Assembly (NCBI RefSeq): GCF_041320595.1
Contig: NZ_CP166625.1
Location: 5,330,001 to 5,394,000 of the forward strand
From: Pleomorphomonas sp. PLEO
Lineage (GTDB): Bacteria; Pseudomonadota; Alphaproteobacteria; Rhizobiales; Pleomorphomonadaceae
Direction: 5' to 3'
DNA length: 64,000 nt
Position numbers and translations under genes: made by a program. Numbering within the stretch: the stretch's first letter is position 1; the number at the start of each line of letters is the position of its first letter. Shown here one piece after another: positions 25,629 to 34,865 of this stretch. Under the pieces are notes generated by a model that made no database searches, was not told the DNA's origin, and saw only the letters and a program-made list of their open reading frames with translations.

Positions 25629-28600
25629 ATGGCGTCGCGGGCTACGTCTCGTTTGAACGGCGGAATGGGCGGAGCGAGCCAGTACGACCGAGAGTCAGAC
25701 AGCACCGGCGGCTATGGGGCGGAAGGCGACCGGCAGGGTGGCGATCCGGTCGATCGCATCCTGACCTCTCTCGACCGCCTTGGCGAACGCATCCGGACGC
25801 TGTCGCCGGCCGAGGAACGGCGACCGGTCCGGCCGGCATCACGTGCCCCCGGACCAGATGATCTGCAGAGGGCCATCGACCAGATTTCGCGCAAGCGGGA
25901 CGCGGTTGCCCCCGGGCGGAGCAACCGCCGTGACGACTTGGGCGTTGCCGAGCTCGGTGCCCGCGTCCGCGCTCTCAGCCAGGAAATGGCCCCCGATCGC
26001 CGGCGGGCACCGGCTTTTGGCGAAGGTCTGACAACGGAAGTGGCCGATCTACGGGCCGAGGTCGAGCGGTTGATCGAGGCTAGCTCCGGGCGATCGCTGG
26101 AAAGCGCTTTCGACACGCTGGTGGAGCGGCTCGACGATATCCGTTCCTCCGTCGATAACCCGCGCGTCGTTGGTGACCTCGTGCAACGCCTCGCGGAAAT
26201 TCGGCGGCTGATCGCCACCCTGCCGTCAGGCGAGCAGGTCGGCGTCATCACCGCGCGCCTCGATCGCCTCGCCGAACGGCTCGACCAAGGGTTCGGCGAC
26301 CAGCGCGTGCTCGGCGACTTCGGCCGCAGCCTGTCCGATCTCGCCGCCGCCGTCGCCCAACTCGACAAGCGCGAAGTGATCGCCGCCATCGAGCACCGGC
26401 TCGACGACGTTGCCGGCAGCATCCGCGCCATAGAACGCGACATCGGCGACTTTTCACGCTGGCAGGAGGGCCTTGAACGCCAGAACGCCACGCTGTCGCA
26501 GGTTGCGCAGCGCTCCGAACAACTTCCGCGGTTCGCCCACGAGTTGGAGCGGCAGTCGGTCTCCATTGAGCGCATCGCACGCTCGACCGACGGCCTGCCA
26601 CGACTTGCCGAGGAAATCGACGGCCTGCGCCTTTCCCTCGACCACCCCAACGTGACGCTTGATGCCATCGCCATCAGGGCGCTCGACGAGCGTTTCGCCG
26701 AACTCGGCCGATCTCTCGAAGCCCAACTCCGACCGTCGGTCAGCGGTCTGCCGGCCGACCTCAGCGCGGCCCTGACGCGCATTGAGGCCAAGCTTGCCGA
26801 GCCGGCAACGGGCGGCCGCATCTCGGAAATCGAAGACCGCATCGCCGTACTGACGCGGTCCGTTGCCGAGATCGATTTTGCGACCAGCAAGGAAGTCAAC
26901 GCTCTCGAAAGTGCCGTCGAGCGCCTGCGCGAAGATGTGCTGGCCGCGGCCGGGCGGCCAGATGCCGGCCTTGCCGCCGACGTGCGGACGCTGGTTGAGC
27001 GGATCGAACGCCTGGACCCGCCGTCGATCGGCGCAGCGGCCTTCGATCGCCTGGAAAGCCGGATAGCCGACATTGCCGCCCGCCTCGAAACGCGACCAAA
27101 CGAGATCGCCGCTCTGGCCGACGCACTGGAACGACTTGACGCCACCATGTCGAGTTCTTTGTCGGTCGAAGCCATTGCCGACCGCGTGGCGGCTGCTGCC
27201 GATCGCCACGGCAACGACGCTCCTGCCCGCCTCGCCAGCGTCGAGGCCGGCATCAATCGGCTCGGCGAGAACCTTCGGGCCGATGCCGAACGCGATCGCG
27301 ACCTGTTGCTGGCCATCGGCCAGACAGTGGAGCGCTTGGCCCTGCGCGAGGCCAGCGCCGACGAGCCGCGTGGCGAAACCATCGAGCCCAAGGCGTCGCA
27401 AGCTCCGAAGGACAACTGGGAAGAAATAGAAGAGGCTCTTACCCGGCGGATTCCGTCCATAGCGGAGTCCGAGGACGGAGAAGATCTACCGCGCATCTTT
27501 GGCCGGAAATCCAAGCCGGCGCCACGCGTCGAGCCGCCGCTCGGCAAGCCGGAGCAAGGCAAGGCGAGCGAGCCGGCGCTGCCGCCCGGTTTCGACGTCA
27601 ACAAGCCGCTCGAGCCGGGATCGGGCAAGCCAAGCTTGCCGAAGTCAACGCCAGCAACCGACCGGGCGGCCACACCCGACGCGGCGCGCGCGCCCACCAA
27701 GGCGGATTTCATCGCTGCCGCCCGTCGGGCTGCCCAGGCGGCCGGTAGCGGAGTACCCGGCGAGACTGGAAAGGAAGAAGCACCAACCGGCGGCAAATCA
27801 CGCTTCGTCTTGCCGAAGCTTAGTTTCAATTTACGCAAGGCAACGATGGTCGCCGCCGTGGTGCTGATCGCGCTTGGCCTTGCCAAGATCGGCAACGACG
27901 CGCTGAAACGCTTCTCGGCATCCGATGGAGCGCCGGCGGAAGCCACCTCTTCATCAGAGCCGGCCATACAGAGCGCACCAGCCGAGATCGCCTCCGCCAC
28001 GACGTCTGCCGTGGAAACGCCTGCCCCCAAAGCGCCGGCCGTCGAGACGCCCGCCGCCATCGCTGCGCCGACGACAGAGATCGCGCCATCCTCCGCTTCG
28101 CCAGTGGTCTCCGAAATACCGCCGGGGCCTCAAGGCATGATGCCGGCTGACGGCTTCTCGCCGACACCGCCCGCGTTGCCAACCGATGGCTTCGCTCCGG
28201 TTCCGGCTGTGACTTCGGCGCCCCCCGTCTCTCCTGAAGCGACAACCGGGGCGTTGACTGCTCCACCAGTCGGCACAGCGCCGATGCTCCCGGACGCCAT
28301 CGGCCCGAAGGCGTTGCGCGATGCGGCGGCCAGTGGAAGCCCGCTGGCGGCCGTCGAGGTGGCCTCGCGCTTTGCTGATGGCCGTGGCGTGCCGCAGGAC
28401 CTCGGCGCCGCCATCGACTGGTACCGCCGCGCCGCCGAGGCCGGCCTGGCACCGGCCCAATACAGGCTCGGCAGCCTGTATGAAAAGGGCATCGGCACGG
28501 CGCGCGATGCCAAGACCGCCGCTGGTTGGTATGCCAAGGCTTCGGCCCTTGGTAACGCCAAGGCCATGCACAACCTCGCCGTCCTCAACGCCGAAGGCAG

Positions 28601-29138
28601 CCTCGGTACGCCGGATTATGCGCAGGCGGCAAAGTGGTTCCAGGAAGCCGCCGAGCGCGGTGTCCGCGACAGCCAGTTCAACCTGGGCATCCTCTATGCC
28701 CGCGGTCTTGGTGTGCCGCGCGATCTTGCCACGTCCTACAAGTGGTTTGCGCTGGCTGCGACCGCCGGCGATACGGACAGTGCCAAGAAGCGCGACGATA
28801 TTGCCCAGGTACTGTCCAAGGAGGACCTCGCCCGCGCCCGCCTCGCCGTCGAAACCTGGGTGGCCAAGCCCTTGGACCCCAAGGTTGAAGACGTTCCGCC
28901 GACCGATCCGGCTTGGGCGGCGGCGCCGGAACACACTGCCTCCGTCGACACCTCCAAGACCGTCGCCCGCACCCAGGCTATCCTTGACAGCTTGGGCTTC
29001 GACGCAGGCGCTCCCGATGGCAAGATGGGCCGCAAGACGCGGGACGCCATCGCCGCCTTCCAGACCTCCAAGGGTCTGCCGGCCACCGGCGAGATTGACA
29101 AGGCGCTGGTCGAGGCGCTCGGCATGCCAGTCCTCTGA
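25629..29138 (+). CDS. PodJ-like polar organiser with Sel1 repeats
   Basis: The 1169-aa protein begins at the ATG at 25629 after a GGGAGAA site. Residues about 1-620 are charged, low in Cys and coiled-coil-like (many LxxRLD and EIxxRI heptads). A Pro/Ala linker follows, then one membrane helix near 738-757 (MVAAVVLIALGLAKIG), a second Pro/Ala linker, three to four Sel1-like repeats near 899-1055 (WYRRAAEAGLAPAQYRLGSLY) and a C-terminal peptidoglycan-binding domain near 1113-1164. This matches PodJ of Caulobacter and Agrobacterium: a cytoplasmic scaffold at the pole with a periplasmic wall-binding part. Symbol left blank because orthology was not tested. Confidence 0.85.
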   Translation: MASRATSRLNGGMGGASQYDRESDSTGGYGAEGDRQGGDPVDRILTSLDRLGERIRTLSPAEERRPVRPASRAPGPDDLQRAIDQISRKRDAVAPGRSNRRDDLGVAELGARVRALSQEMAPDRRRAPAFGEGLTTEVADLRAEVERLIEASSGRSLESAFDTLVERLDDIRSSVDNPRVVGDLVQRLAEIRRLIATLPSGEQVGVITARLDRLAERLDQGFGDQRVLGDFGRSLSDLAAAVAQLDKREVIAAIEHRLDDVAGSIRAIERDIGDFSRWQEGLERQNATLSQVAQRSEQLPRFAHELERQSVSIERIARSTDGLPRLAEEIDGLRLSLDHPNVTLDAIAIRALDERFAELGRSLEAQLRPSVSGLPADLSAALTRIEAKLAEPATGGRISEIEDRIAVLTRSVAEIDFATSKEVNALESAVERLREDVLAAAGRPDAGLAADVRTLVERIERLDPPSIGAAAFDRLESRIADIAARLETRPNEIAALADALERLDATMSSSLSVEAIADRVAAAADRHGNDAPARLASVEAGINRLGENLRADAERDRDLLLAIGQTVERLALREASADEPRGETIEPKASQAPKDNWEEIEEALTRRIPSIAESEDGEDLPRIFGRKSKPAPRVEPPLGKPEQGKASEPALPPGFDVNKPLEPGSGKPSLPKSTPATDRAATPDAARAPTKADFIAAARRAAQAAGSGVPGETGKEEAPTGGKSRFVLPKLSFNLRKATMVAAVVLIALGLAKIGNDALKRFSASDGAPAEATSSSEPAIQSAPAEIASATTSAVETPAPKAPAVETPAAIAAPTTEIAPSSASPVVSEIPPGPQGMMPADGFSPTPPALPTDGFAPVPAVTSAPPVSPEATTGALTAPPVGTAPMLPDAIGPKALRDAAASGSPLAAVEVASRFADGRGVPQDLGAAIDWYRRAAEAGLAPAQYRLGSLYEKGIGTARDAKTAAGWYAKASALGNAKAMHNLAVLNAEGSLGTPDYAQAAKWFQEAAERGVRDSQFNLGILYARGLGVPRDLATSYKWFALAATAGDTDSAKKRDDIAQVLSKEDLARARLAVETWVAKPLDPKVEDVPPTDPAWAAAPEHTASVDTSKTVARTQAILDSLGFDAGAPDGKMGRKTRDAIAAFQTSKGLPATGEIDKALVEALGMPVL

Positions 29139-29189
29139 CGGAGCGACGTCCCTTTTTAGCCTTGGGCTCAAACAACCGGCAGGTGTCGT

Positions 29190-30428
29190 CTACGACAAAG
29201 CGGAAACGGCTTGGACGAGGCGCTTGATCGCCTCGTCCACCGTGACGCGGGGACAGCCGAGATTTACCCGCATATAGCCATGGCCTTCGGGGCCGAATTT
29301 CTGGCCCTTGTCCAGCCAGAGCCGCGCCTTGGTGAGCATGAACTTGTCGAGGGCATCAGGGTCCATGCCGAGACCGCGACAGTCCATCCAAGCAAGGTAA
29401 AGCGCGTCCGCCGGTAACACGCGAACTTTCGGCAGCGCGCCGTTGATCGCCTCGGCAAAATGGCGATGGTTGTCGCGCAGATAAATCAGCAACTCCTCCA
29501 GCCACAGTTCGCCGTAGAGGTAGGCCGCTTCAGCCGCCACCATGCCGAGGGTGTTTACCCCCGGCGCCATGTTCCGCTCCACCTGGCGCTCGAACTCGTC
29601 GCGGATGCGCCGGTTGGGAATGATGAGATTGGCGCTTCGCAAACCGGCGAGATTGAAGGTCTTGCTCGGCGACGTGCAAATGATGCTGTTCTGGGCGAAC
29701 GCTTCGCCGAGCGAAGCAAAGGGATGGTGCTTCTTCGCCGGGTTGATGATCAGGTCCTGGTGGATCTCGTCGGAGACCACCAGAATATTGTGCCGGGCGC
29801 AGATCTCGCCCATTGTCCTGAGTTCATCCTCCGACCAGACATTCCCTGTCGGATTGTGGGGATTGCAGAGGATGAACAGTTTAGTGTCGTCCGTGATCGC
29901 CGCCTCGAAGGTGGCGGCGTCAAAGCGATAGCCATCGTCGACGCGCAGAAGCGGCGCCGATGCCAATCGGCGACCGTTCAGCACCGGATCGGTATGGAAA
30001 TGAATATATACGGGTGGCTGGATGAGCACCGCATCACCCGGAGCGGAAAAGGCTTGAATGGCAACCCTGAGCGCCGTCACCACACCGGGCGACTGAACAA
30101 TCCAGTCTCCGGAGATGTCCCAACCGAACCGCTTGCCCTCCCAGCCGACGACGGCGTCGATGTAGCTCTGCCGAACGTCGGGATAGCCGAACATGCCCTG
30201 CTCCACGACCTCGCGGAGCTTGTCGATCACCGGCAGCGGCGCCCGGAAATCCATGTCCGCCACCCACATCGGCAACGGATCGGCGGCGAATTCGTCCGGC
30301 GCGAGAAGCTTGGCCCCACAGGCCCATTTCACTGAGTCCGAATGTCTGCGATCGACCACCCGATCGAATATAGATCCGTCGCGCGTCGGGCCGCGTCCCG
30401 CCTTCACCACCGCAGCTGTCTTTTCCAT
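29190..30428 (-). CDS. PatB/MalY-type aminotransferase (C-S lyase)
   Basis: The 412-aa fold-type I PLP protein has the MalY/PatB marks: RRHSDSVKW near the start, WVADMDF, CNPHNPTGNVWSEDEL, SDEIHQDLI and PLP-lysine segment TSPSKTFNLAGLRSAN. Family members are cystathionine beta-lyases that release a thiol or H2S, pyruvate and ammonia from Cys derivatives. It starts 36 bp downstream of the sugar ABC ATPase gene and reads in the same direction, so it may be cotranscribed, though the reason is unclear. Confidence 0.88.
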   Translation of the reverse strand: MEKTAAVVKAGRGPTRDGSIFDRVVDRRHSDSVKWACGAKLLAPDEFAADPLPMWVADMDFRAPLPVIDKLREVVEQGMFGYPDVRQSYIDAVVGWEGKRFGWDISGDWIVQSPGVVTALRVAIQAFSAPGDAVLIQPPVYIHFHTDPVLNGRRLASAPLLRVDDGYRFDAATFEAAITDDTKLFILCNPHNPTGNVWSEDELRTMGEICARHNILVVSDEIHQDLIINPAKKHHPFASLGEAFAQNSIICTSPSKTFNLAGLRSANLIIPNRRIRDEFERQVERNMAPGVNTLGMVAAEAAYLYGELWLEELLIYLRDNHRHFAEAINGALPKVRVLPADALYLAWMDCRGLGMDPDALDKFMLTKARLWLDKGQKFGPEGHGYMRVNLGCPRVTVDEAIKRLVQAVSALS

Positions 30429-30463
30429 CGTCGTTGTTCTCTCTCCGTGCCCCTCAACCCGCT

Positions 30464-31627
30464 TTAGAGGCGTTCGCCGGTCCCCGCGTCGAACAGCGAG
30501 GCACGCCCGAGATCGAGGCCGATCTCAATCGCATCGCCAAGATGATGGCCGAGATCTGCGCTGACGCGAATGGTCACCGACTGTCCGCCGAGCTTGCTCC
30601 AGAGCATGGTGTCGGCGCCCGTTGGTTCCACCATCTCGATCTTCCCCGGGGCCCAGAAGCGGCGGCCACCTTCGTCACCCAGGCTGGCACTGCCGAGGAC
30701 AATGTGTTCCGGGCGGACGCCGAGGACCACCTCGGTGCCGTCGACAAGATCGCTGCCTGAGCGCTCGTAGGCGCACAAGGAAATCTTGAGATCGCCGATG
30801 CCGACGGCAACGTCATCTCCCGAAATGGCAAGCCGTCCCTTGAGGAAGTTCATGCTCGGCGAGCCGATGAAGCCAGCGACGAACAGGTTGCACGGCTTGT
30901 TGTAGACCTCATGCGGTGGCGCCAACTGCTGGATGATGCCGCCCTTCATGATGGCGATGCGGTCGGCCAACGTCATCGCTTCGATCTGGTCGTGGGTGAC
31001 GTAGATCATCGTGTTGCCGAGGTCCTGATGCAGCCGCTTGATCTCGACGCGCAGCTCCGCCCGGAGCTTGGCGTCGAGGTTGCTGAGCGGCTCGTCGAAC
31101 AGGAATACGTCGACGTTGCGCACCAGGGCCCGGCCGATGGCGACGCGCTGGCGCTGTCCGCCGGAGAGTTCCGACGGCTTGCGCTTCAGGAGCGGTTCGA
31201 GTTGCAGGATCTGCGCCGCCTTGGCCACGCGCGCCTTCACTTCCGTCTTGGGAAGGCCGGCGATCTTGAGGCCAAAGCCCATGTTGTCTTCGACGCTCAT
31301 GCGCGGATAGAGCGCGTAGGACTGGAACACCATGCCGATGCCGCGATCCTTGGGCTCATCCCAGGTGACGTTGCGGCCGGAGATCCAGACCTCGCCGTCG
31401 GTGATATCCAGGAGCCCGGCGATGGCGTTGAGCAACGTCGACTTGCCGCAGCCCGACGGTCCGAGCAGCACCAGGAACTCGCCCTTGCCGATGTCAAGCG
31501 ACATGCGGTCAAGCACGGTCGCCGCGCCGTAGCGGATGATGAGATCGCGGATCGATACGCTGGCGTCGTTGGTGGACGTCGCATGGTGGGCCATGACGGC
31601 GTGCTTTTCCATTTCTGTTGTCGTCAT
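30464..31627 (-). CDS. Sugar ABC transporter ATP-binding protein (UgpC/MalK type)
   Basis: The 387-aa ATPase has Walker A (GPSGCGKST), Q loop (FQSYALYP), signature LSGGQRQRVAIGRALVR, Walker B (VFLFDEPLSNLD) and switch His (YVTHD). The C-terminal about 120 residues form the MalK-type TOBE regulatory domain (GVRPEHI). It would energise the permease pair encoded directly upstream, four bases away. Confidence 0.94.
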   Translation of the reverse strand: MTTTEMEKHAVMAHHATSTNDASVSIRDLIIRYGAATVLDRMSLDIGKGEFLVLLGPSGCGKSTLLNAIAGLLDITDGEVWISGRNVTWDEPKDRGIGMVFQSYALYPRMSVEDNMGFGLKIAGLPKTEVKARVAKAAQILQLEPLLKRKPSELSGGQRQRVAIGRALVRNVDVFLFDEPLSNLDAKLRAELRVEIKRLHQDLGNTMIYVTHDQIEAMTLADRIAIMKGGIIQQLAPPHEVYNKPCNLFVAGFIGSPSMNFLKGRLAISGDDVAVGIGDLKISLCAYERSGSDLVDGTEVVLGVRPEHIVLGSASLGDEGGRRFWAPGKIEMVEPTGADTMLWSKLGGQSVTIRVSADLGHHLGDAIEIGLDLGRASLFDAGTGERL

Positions 31628-31631
31628 GATG

Positions 31632-32531
31632 TCAACCCTTTACGGCGCCGGCCGCGATGCCGCGGACGAACCAGCGACCCGAGAGGAAGTAGATGGTGAG
31701 CGGCACGGCGGCGGTGAGGATGGTCGCAGCCATATCCACGTTGTAGGCGCGCGTGCCCTGGGTGGTGTTGACGATGTTGTTGAGCTGAACCGTCATCGGC
31801 CAGTTGGTCTGGCCGGCAAACACGGTGCCGAGCAGGAAGTCGTTCCAGATGCCGGTGACCTGCAAGATGACGGCGACGATGACCATCGGCGTCGATAGCG
31901 GCAGCATGATCGAGATGAAGATGCGCCAGAAGCCCGCGCCATCCACCCGGGCGGCCTTGAACAGTTCGATCGGCACCGACGCAAAGTAGTTGCGGAACAA
32001 GAGCGTCATCACCGGCAGGCCGAAGATGACGTGCACGGTGATAATGTTGAACAGCGTGCCGTAGAGCGACACGTAGGCGTAGACCCGAACCAACGGGTAG
32101 ATGAAGATCTGGTAGGGCAGGAAGGCGCCGGCCAACAGCAGGCCGAATAGCAAGTTCGAGCCCTTGGTCCGCCACAGCGACAAGCTGTAGCCGAGGATGG
32201 CGCCGGCCAGGATCGACAGGATCACGGCGGGCACGGTAATCGTCACAGAATTGAGGAAGCCGATCTTCAGGCCATCGCAGGAGACGCCGGTGCAGGCACT
32301 CGACCAGGCCTCGATCCAAGGCTGAACGGTGAAGTCGCGCGGCAGGGCGAAGATCTGGCTCATGCGGATCTCGTCCTGGGTTTTGAAGCTGGTGACCACC
32401 ATGATGTAGAGCGGCATCAGGAAGAACAGGCAGCTCACCACCACGAAGGCATAGATGCCGGCGCGACCGGGAGTGAGACGGTTCGGTCTCGGGCCGCGAG
32501 CATGGGTTTGGGTTGCGACGACGGAGGTCAT
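31632..32531 (-). CDS. Sugar ABC transporter permease (MalG type)
   Basis: The 299-aa integral membrane protein has six predicted helices and the EAA loop that docks on the ATPase (ELFKAARVDGAGFWRIFISIMLPLS). Start chosen at 32531, where its ATG overlaps the TGA of the first permease by one base. A longer overlapping frame to 33047 is a shadow of the upstream permease. Confidence 0.93.
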   Translation of the reverse strand: MTSVVATQTHARGPRPNRLTPGRAGIYAFVVVSCLFFLMPLYIMVVTSFKTQDEIRMSQIFALPRDFTVQPWIEAWSSACTGVSCDGLKIGFLNSVTITVPAVILSILAGAILGYSLSLWRTKGSNLLFGLLLAGAFLPYQIFIYPLVRVYAYVSLYGTLFNIITVHVIFGLPVMTLLFRNYFASVPIELFKAARVDGAGFWRIFISIMLPLSTPMVIVAVILQVTGIWNDFLLGTVFAGQTNWPMTVQLNNIVNTTQGTRAYNVDMAATILTAAVPLTIYFLSGRWFVRGIAAGAVKG

Positions 32532-33415
32532 CAGCGGTTCCCCTTCTTTTCGCGGAAGTACTCGAAGTAGAACCACGGCGTGAAGAACACGAGGACGAAG
32601 GCAAGAAGGACGGAACAGGCGGCGGTCGCCAGTCCGATGTTTGCTCGCTCGAAGAAGAAATCCATGATGAACTTGGCCGGCACGTCGGTCGACAGGCCCG
32701 GTCCGCCGCCGGTCAGGGCGACGACCAGATCGTAGGCCTTGATCACCGACAGCGACATCAACACCACGGCGGTGACGATGGTCGGCCTCATCATCGGCAG
32801 GACGATCGAAAAGTAGACGCGCCAGGTCGGGATGCCGTCGACCCGCGACGCCTTCCAGATATCCTGGTCGATGCCGCGAAGACCGGCGAGCATCAACGCC
32901 GTGATCAGCCCCGACGCTTGCCAGACACCGGCGATGACCAGCGCGTAGATCGCCTTGTCGGACGTCACCAGCCAGTCGAAGGAAAAACTCGTCCAGCCAA
33001 AGTCGTGCATCGCCTTTTCGAGGCCGACCGTGGGATTCATCATCCACTGCCAGATCAGGCCGGTGACGATGAACGACATCGCGTAGGGGTAGAGGACGAT
33101 CGTCCTAACCGTATCTTCGGCGCGGATGCGGCTGTCGAGCATCACGGCCATGAGAAAGCCGATGACCAGGCAGAGCATCATCAGGAGCGCGCCGTAGATG
33201 ATGATGTTGTGAACGGCGATGTTCCAGCGGTCGGTGGCGAACAGCCGCCGGTACTGGTCAAAGCCGACGAAAGTGCTGTTGGGCAGCATCTTGGAACTGG
33301 TCATCGAGATGAAGACCGTCCAGATCATGGTGCCGACATAGGCCCCGAGGATGAGAACCCAGAAGGGAATGATCGTCAGCGTCGCACCCCAGCTTCGCTT
33401 CTGTTTTCGCGCCAT
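32531..33415 (-). CDS. Sugar ABC transporter permease (MalF type)
   Basis: The 294-aa integral membrane protein has six helices and EAA loop DIWKASRVDGIPTWRVYFSIVLPMM. It pairs with the downstream permease to form the membrane channel for a sugar or glycoside. The ATG at 33415 follows CAGGAGAG; the alternative start at 33445 is less likely. Confidence 0.93.
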   Translation of the reverse strand: MARKQKRSWGATLTIIPFWVLILGAYVGTMIWTVFISMTSSKMLPNSTFVGFDQYRRLFATDRWNIAVHNIIIYGALLMMLCLVIGFLMAVMLDSRIRAEDTVRTIVLYPYAMSFIVTGLIWQWMMNPTVGLEKAMHDFGWTSFSFDWLVTSDKAIYALVIAGVWQASGLITALMLAGLRGIDQDIWKASRVDGIPTWRVYFSIVLPMMRPTIVTAVVLMSLSVIKAYDLVVALTGGGPGLSTDVPAKFIMDFFFERANIGLATAACSVLLAFVLVFFTPWFYFEYFREKKGNR

Positions 33416-33446
33416 GCCGGCACTCTCCTGCTGATCGCGGACCAAA

Positions 33447-33474
33447 GCTGGCGGGCTCTGTCGAACCCGCCAGC
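33447..33474 (-). terminator. Hairpin between binding protein and permease genes
   Basis: Perfect 9-bp arms (GCTGGCGGG and CCCGCCAGC) with a 10-nt loop. Such stems after a periplasmic binding protein gene often protect the upstream mRNA or cause partial termination, giving more binding protein than permease. Confidence 0.65.
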
Positions 33475-33492
33475 CGAGTAGGCCGCCGACGA

Positions 33493-34746
33493 TTACTGCG
33501 TCGAGATTGCCGCCTCGAACTTGCCGACGAAGTCATCGACCGACGCAGTCTTGTCGGCCCACGCCGCGCCCAGCAGGTCCTGGATGGCGCCGATGGCATC
33601 GGGGGTCAGGTAGAAGTCCCGGTCACCAACCTGATTGGCCGGATCGGCCATCAGCTTGAGGCCGATCTGGCCGCAAGGATCGACCTTGGACGTGTCGACG
33701 TCGCCACGCACCGGGATCGAACCCTTCACCAGGTTGAAGGCAACCTGAACGTCCTTGTCCATGATGGTGTTGACCAGCAGATCTTCCGCCTTGAGCAGCG
33801 CCGGATCCTTGGTCGCGGTCACGATGAACATGTCGCCGCCGAACACGTAGCCCTTGTTGGCGCCGATGGTCGGCGTGCAAGCGAAGTCGGCCATCGGCTT
33901 CTTGCCGGCGTTGAGGAATTCGCCCTTGGCCCAGTCGCCCATGAACTGAACGCCGGCCGTATTGTTGATGACCAGCGCGGTCGAGTCGTTCCAGTTACGT
34001 GCCGACGCACCGGCGTCGGAATAGTCACGCATCTTGAACAGCGTTTCCACCACGCCCTTGAAGGCGGCGCTGTGCATGGCTTCGCTGTCGCGATCGATAT
34101 AGACCTTCTTGAACAGGTCGGTGCCGCCCTTGGAGATCATCAGGAAGCGCCACATGGAATCGATCGTCCAGGCGTCGCGCGAGACGGCCACCGGGATGAT
34201 GCCGGCCGCCTTGAGCTTGTCGAGGGTCGGGAAGAAATCGTCCCAGCTCTTGGGCACGTCGGCGCCAGCCTTCTGGAGGGCCGGAATCGACCACCACGAC
34301 CAGGTCTGGCCGTGCAGATCAATGGGAACGCCATAGACCTTGCCGTCACGGGTGATCGAATCCCAGAACAGCGCGGGGATGGCCGCCTTCCAGCCGCCAG
34401 CGGCGGCAAGGTCGGAGATGTCCCGCACATATCCATTGGCGACGAACTCGTCGAGTTCCTTGCCGGGAATGATCTGCATGGCCGCCGGCGGATTGCCACC
34501 GACGATGCGGTTGATGCCGATCGACTTGGCATTGTTGCCGTTGCCGCCTGCGATGGCGGCGTCAACCCATTCGCCGCCCGCCTTGTTGTAGGCGTCAGCC
34601 AGCACCTTGACGGCGGCGGCCTCGCTGCCCGAGGTCCACCAGTGGATCACGTCGGCCTTCTCGCCGGCGAACGCCGATGTGGCGGCTCCGGCAAGCAGTG
34701 CGGCTGCGAACAGGCTGGTCACGGATCTAGCATTAAAAGTAGTCAT
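33493..34746 (-). CDS. Sugar ABC transporter substrate-binding protein
   Basis: The 417-aa periplasmic protein has a signal peptide (ATG 34746, cleavage after SAFA) and the family 1 solute-binding fold (DVIHWWTSGSEAAAVKVLADAYN, QTWSWWSIPALQKAGADVPKSWDDF, INNTAGVQFMGDWAKGEF). The WxSGxEAxA pattern is typical of CUT1-family binding proteins. The ligand is probably an oligosaccharide or glycoside, judging by the glycosidase in the same operon. A GGGAG site precedes the ATG. Confidence 0.92.
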   Translation of the reverse strand: MTTFNARSVTSLFAAALLAGAATSAFAGEKADVIHWWTSGSEAAAVKVLADAYNKAGGEWVDAAIAGGNGNNAKSIGINRIVGGNPPAAMQIIPGKELDEFVANGYVRDISDLAAAGGWKAAIPALFWDSITRDGKVYGVPIDLHGQTWSWWSIPALQKAGADVPKSWDDFFPTLDKLKAAGIIPVAVSRDAWTIDSMWRFLMISKGGTDLFKKVYIDRDSEAMHSAAFKGVVETLFKMRDYSDAGASARNWNDSTALVINNTAGVQFMGDWAKGEFLNAGKKPMADFACTPTIGANKGYVFGGDMFIVTATKDPALLKAEDLLVNTIMDKDVQVAFNLVKGSIPVRGDVDTSKVDPCGQIGLKLMADPANQVGDRDFYLTPDAIGAIQDLLGAAWADKTASVDDFVGKFEAAISTQ

Positions 34747-34765
34747 AAGGTGCTCCCTGGTTGAC

Positions 34766-34799
34766 CGCCGGATGGGAACCTCATGGTCCGCATCCGGCG
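34766..34799 (-). other. Leader hairpin before the binding protein gene
   Basis: Perfect 9-bp arms (CGCCGGATG at 34766-34774, CATCCGGCG at 34791-34799) around a 16-nt loop sit in the gap between the glycosidase and the binding protein gene. A second shorter stem (CCCGCC 34837-34842, GGCGGG 34849-34854) follows directly after the glycosidase stop. Together they probably uncouple expression of the two genes. Confidence 0.55.
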
Positions 34800-34865
34800 C
34801 TTCTGAAGACGAAAAAACGGTCGATCCCCTGTTTAGCCCGCCTTTCATGGCGGGTCGTATGTCGC

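Noticed and set aside
25712-28060. A 782-residue open frame antisense to the PodJ-like gene
   Set aside because: It is a Ser/Arg/Ala-rich mirror of a high-GC coding strand. The sense protein has clear domains and a ribosome-binding site.
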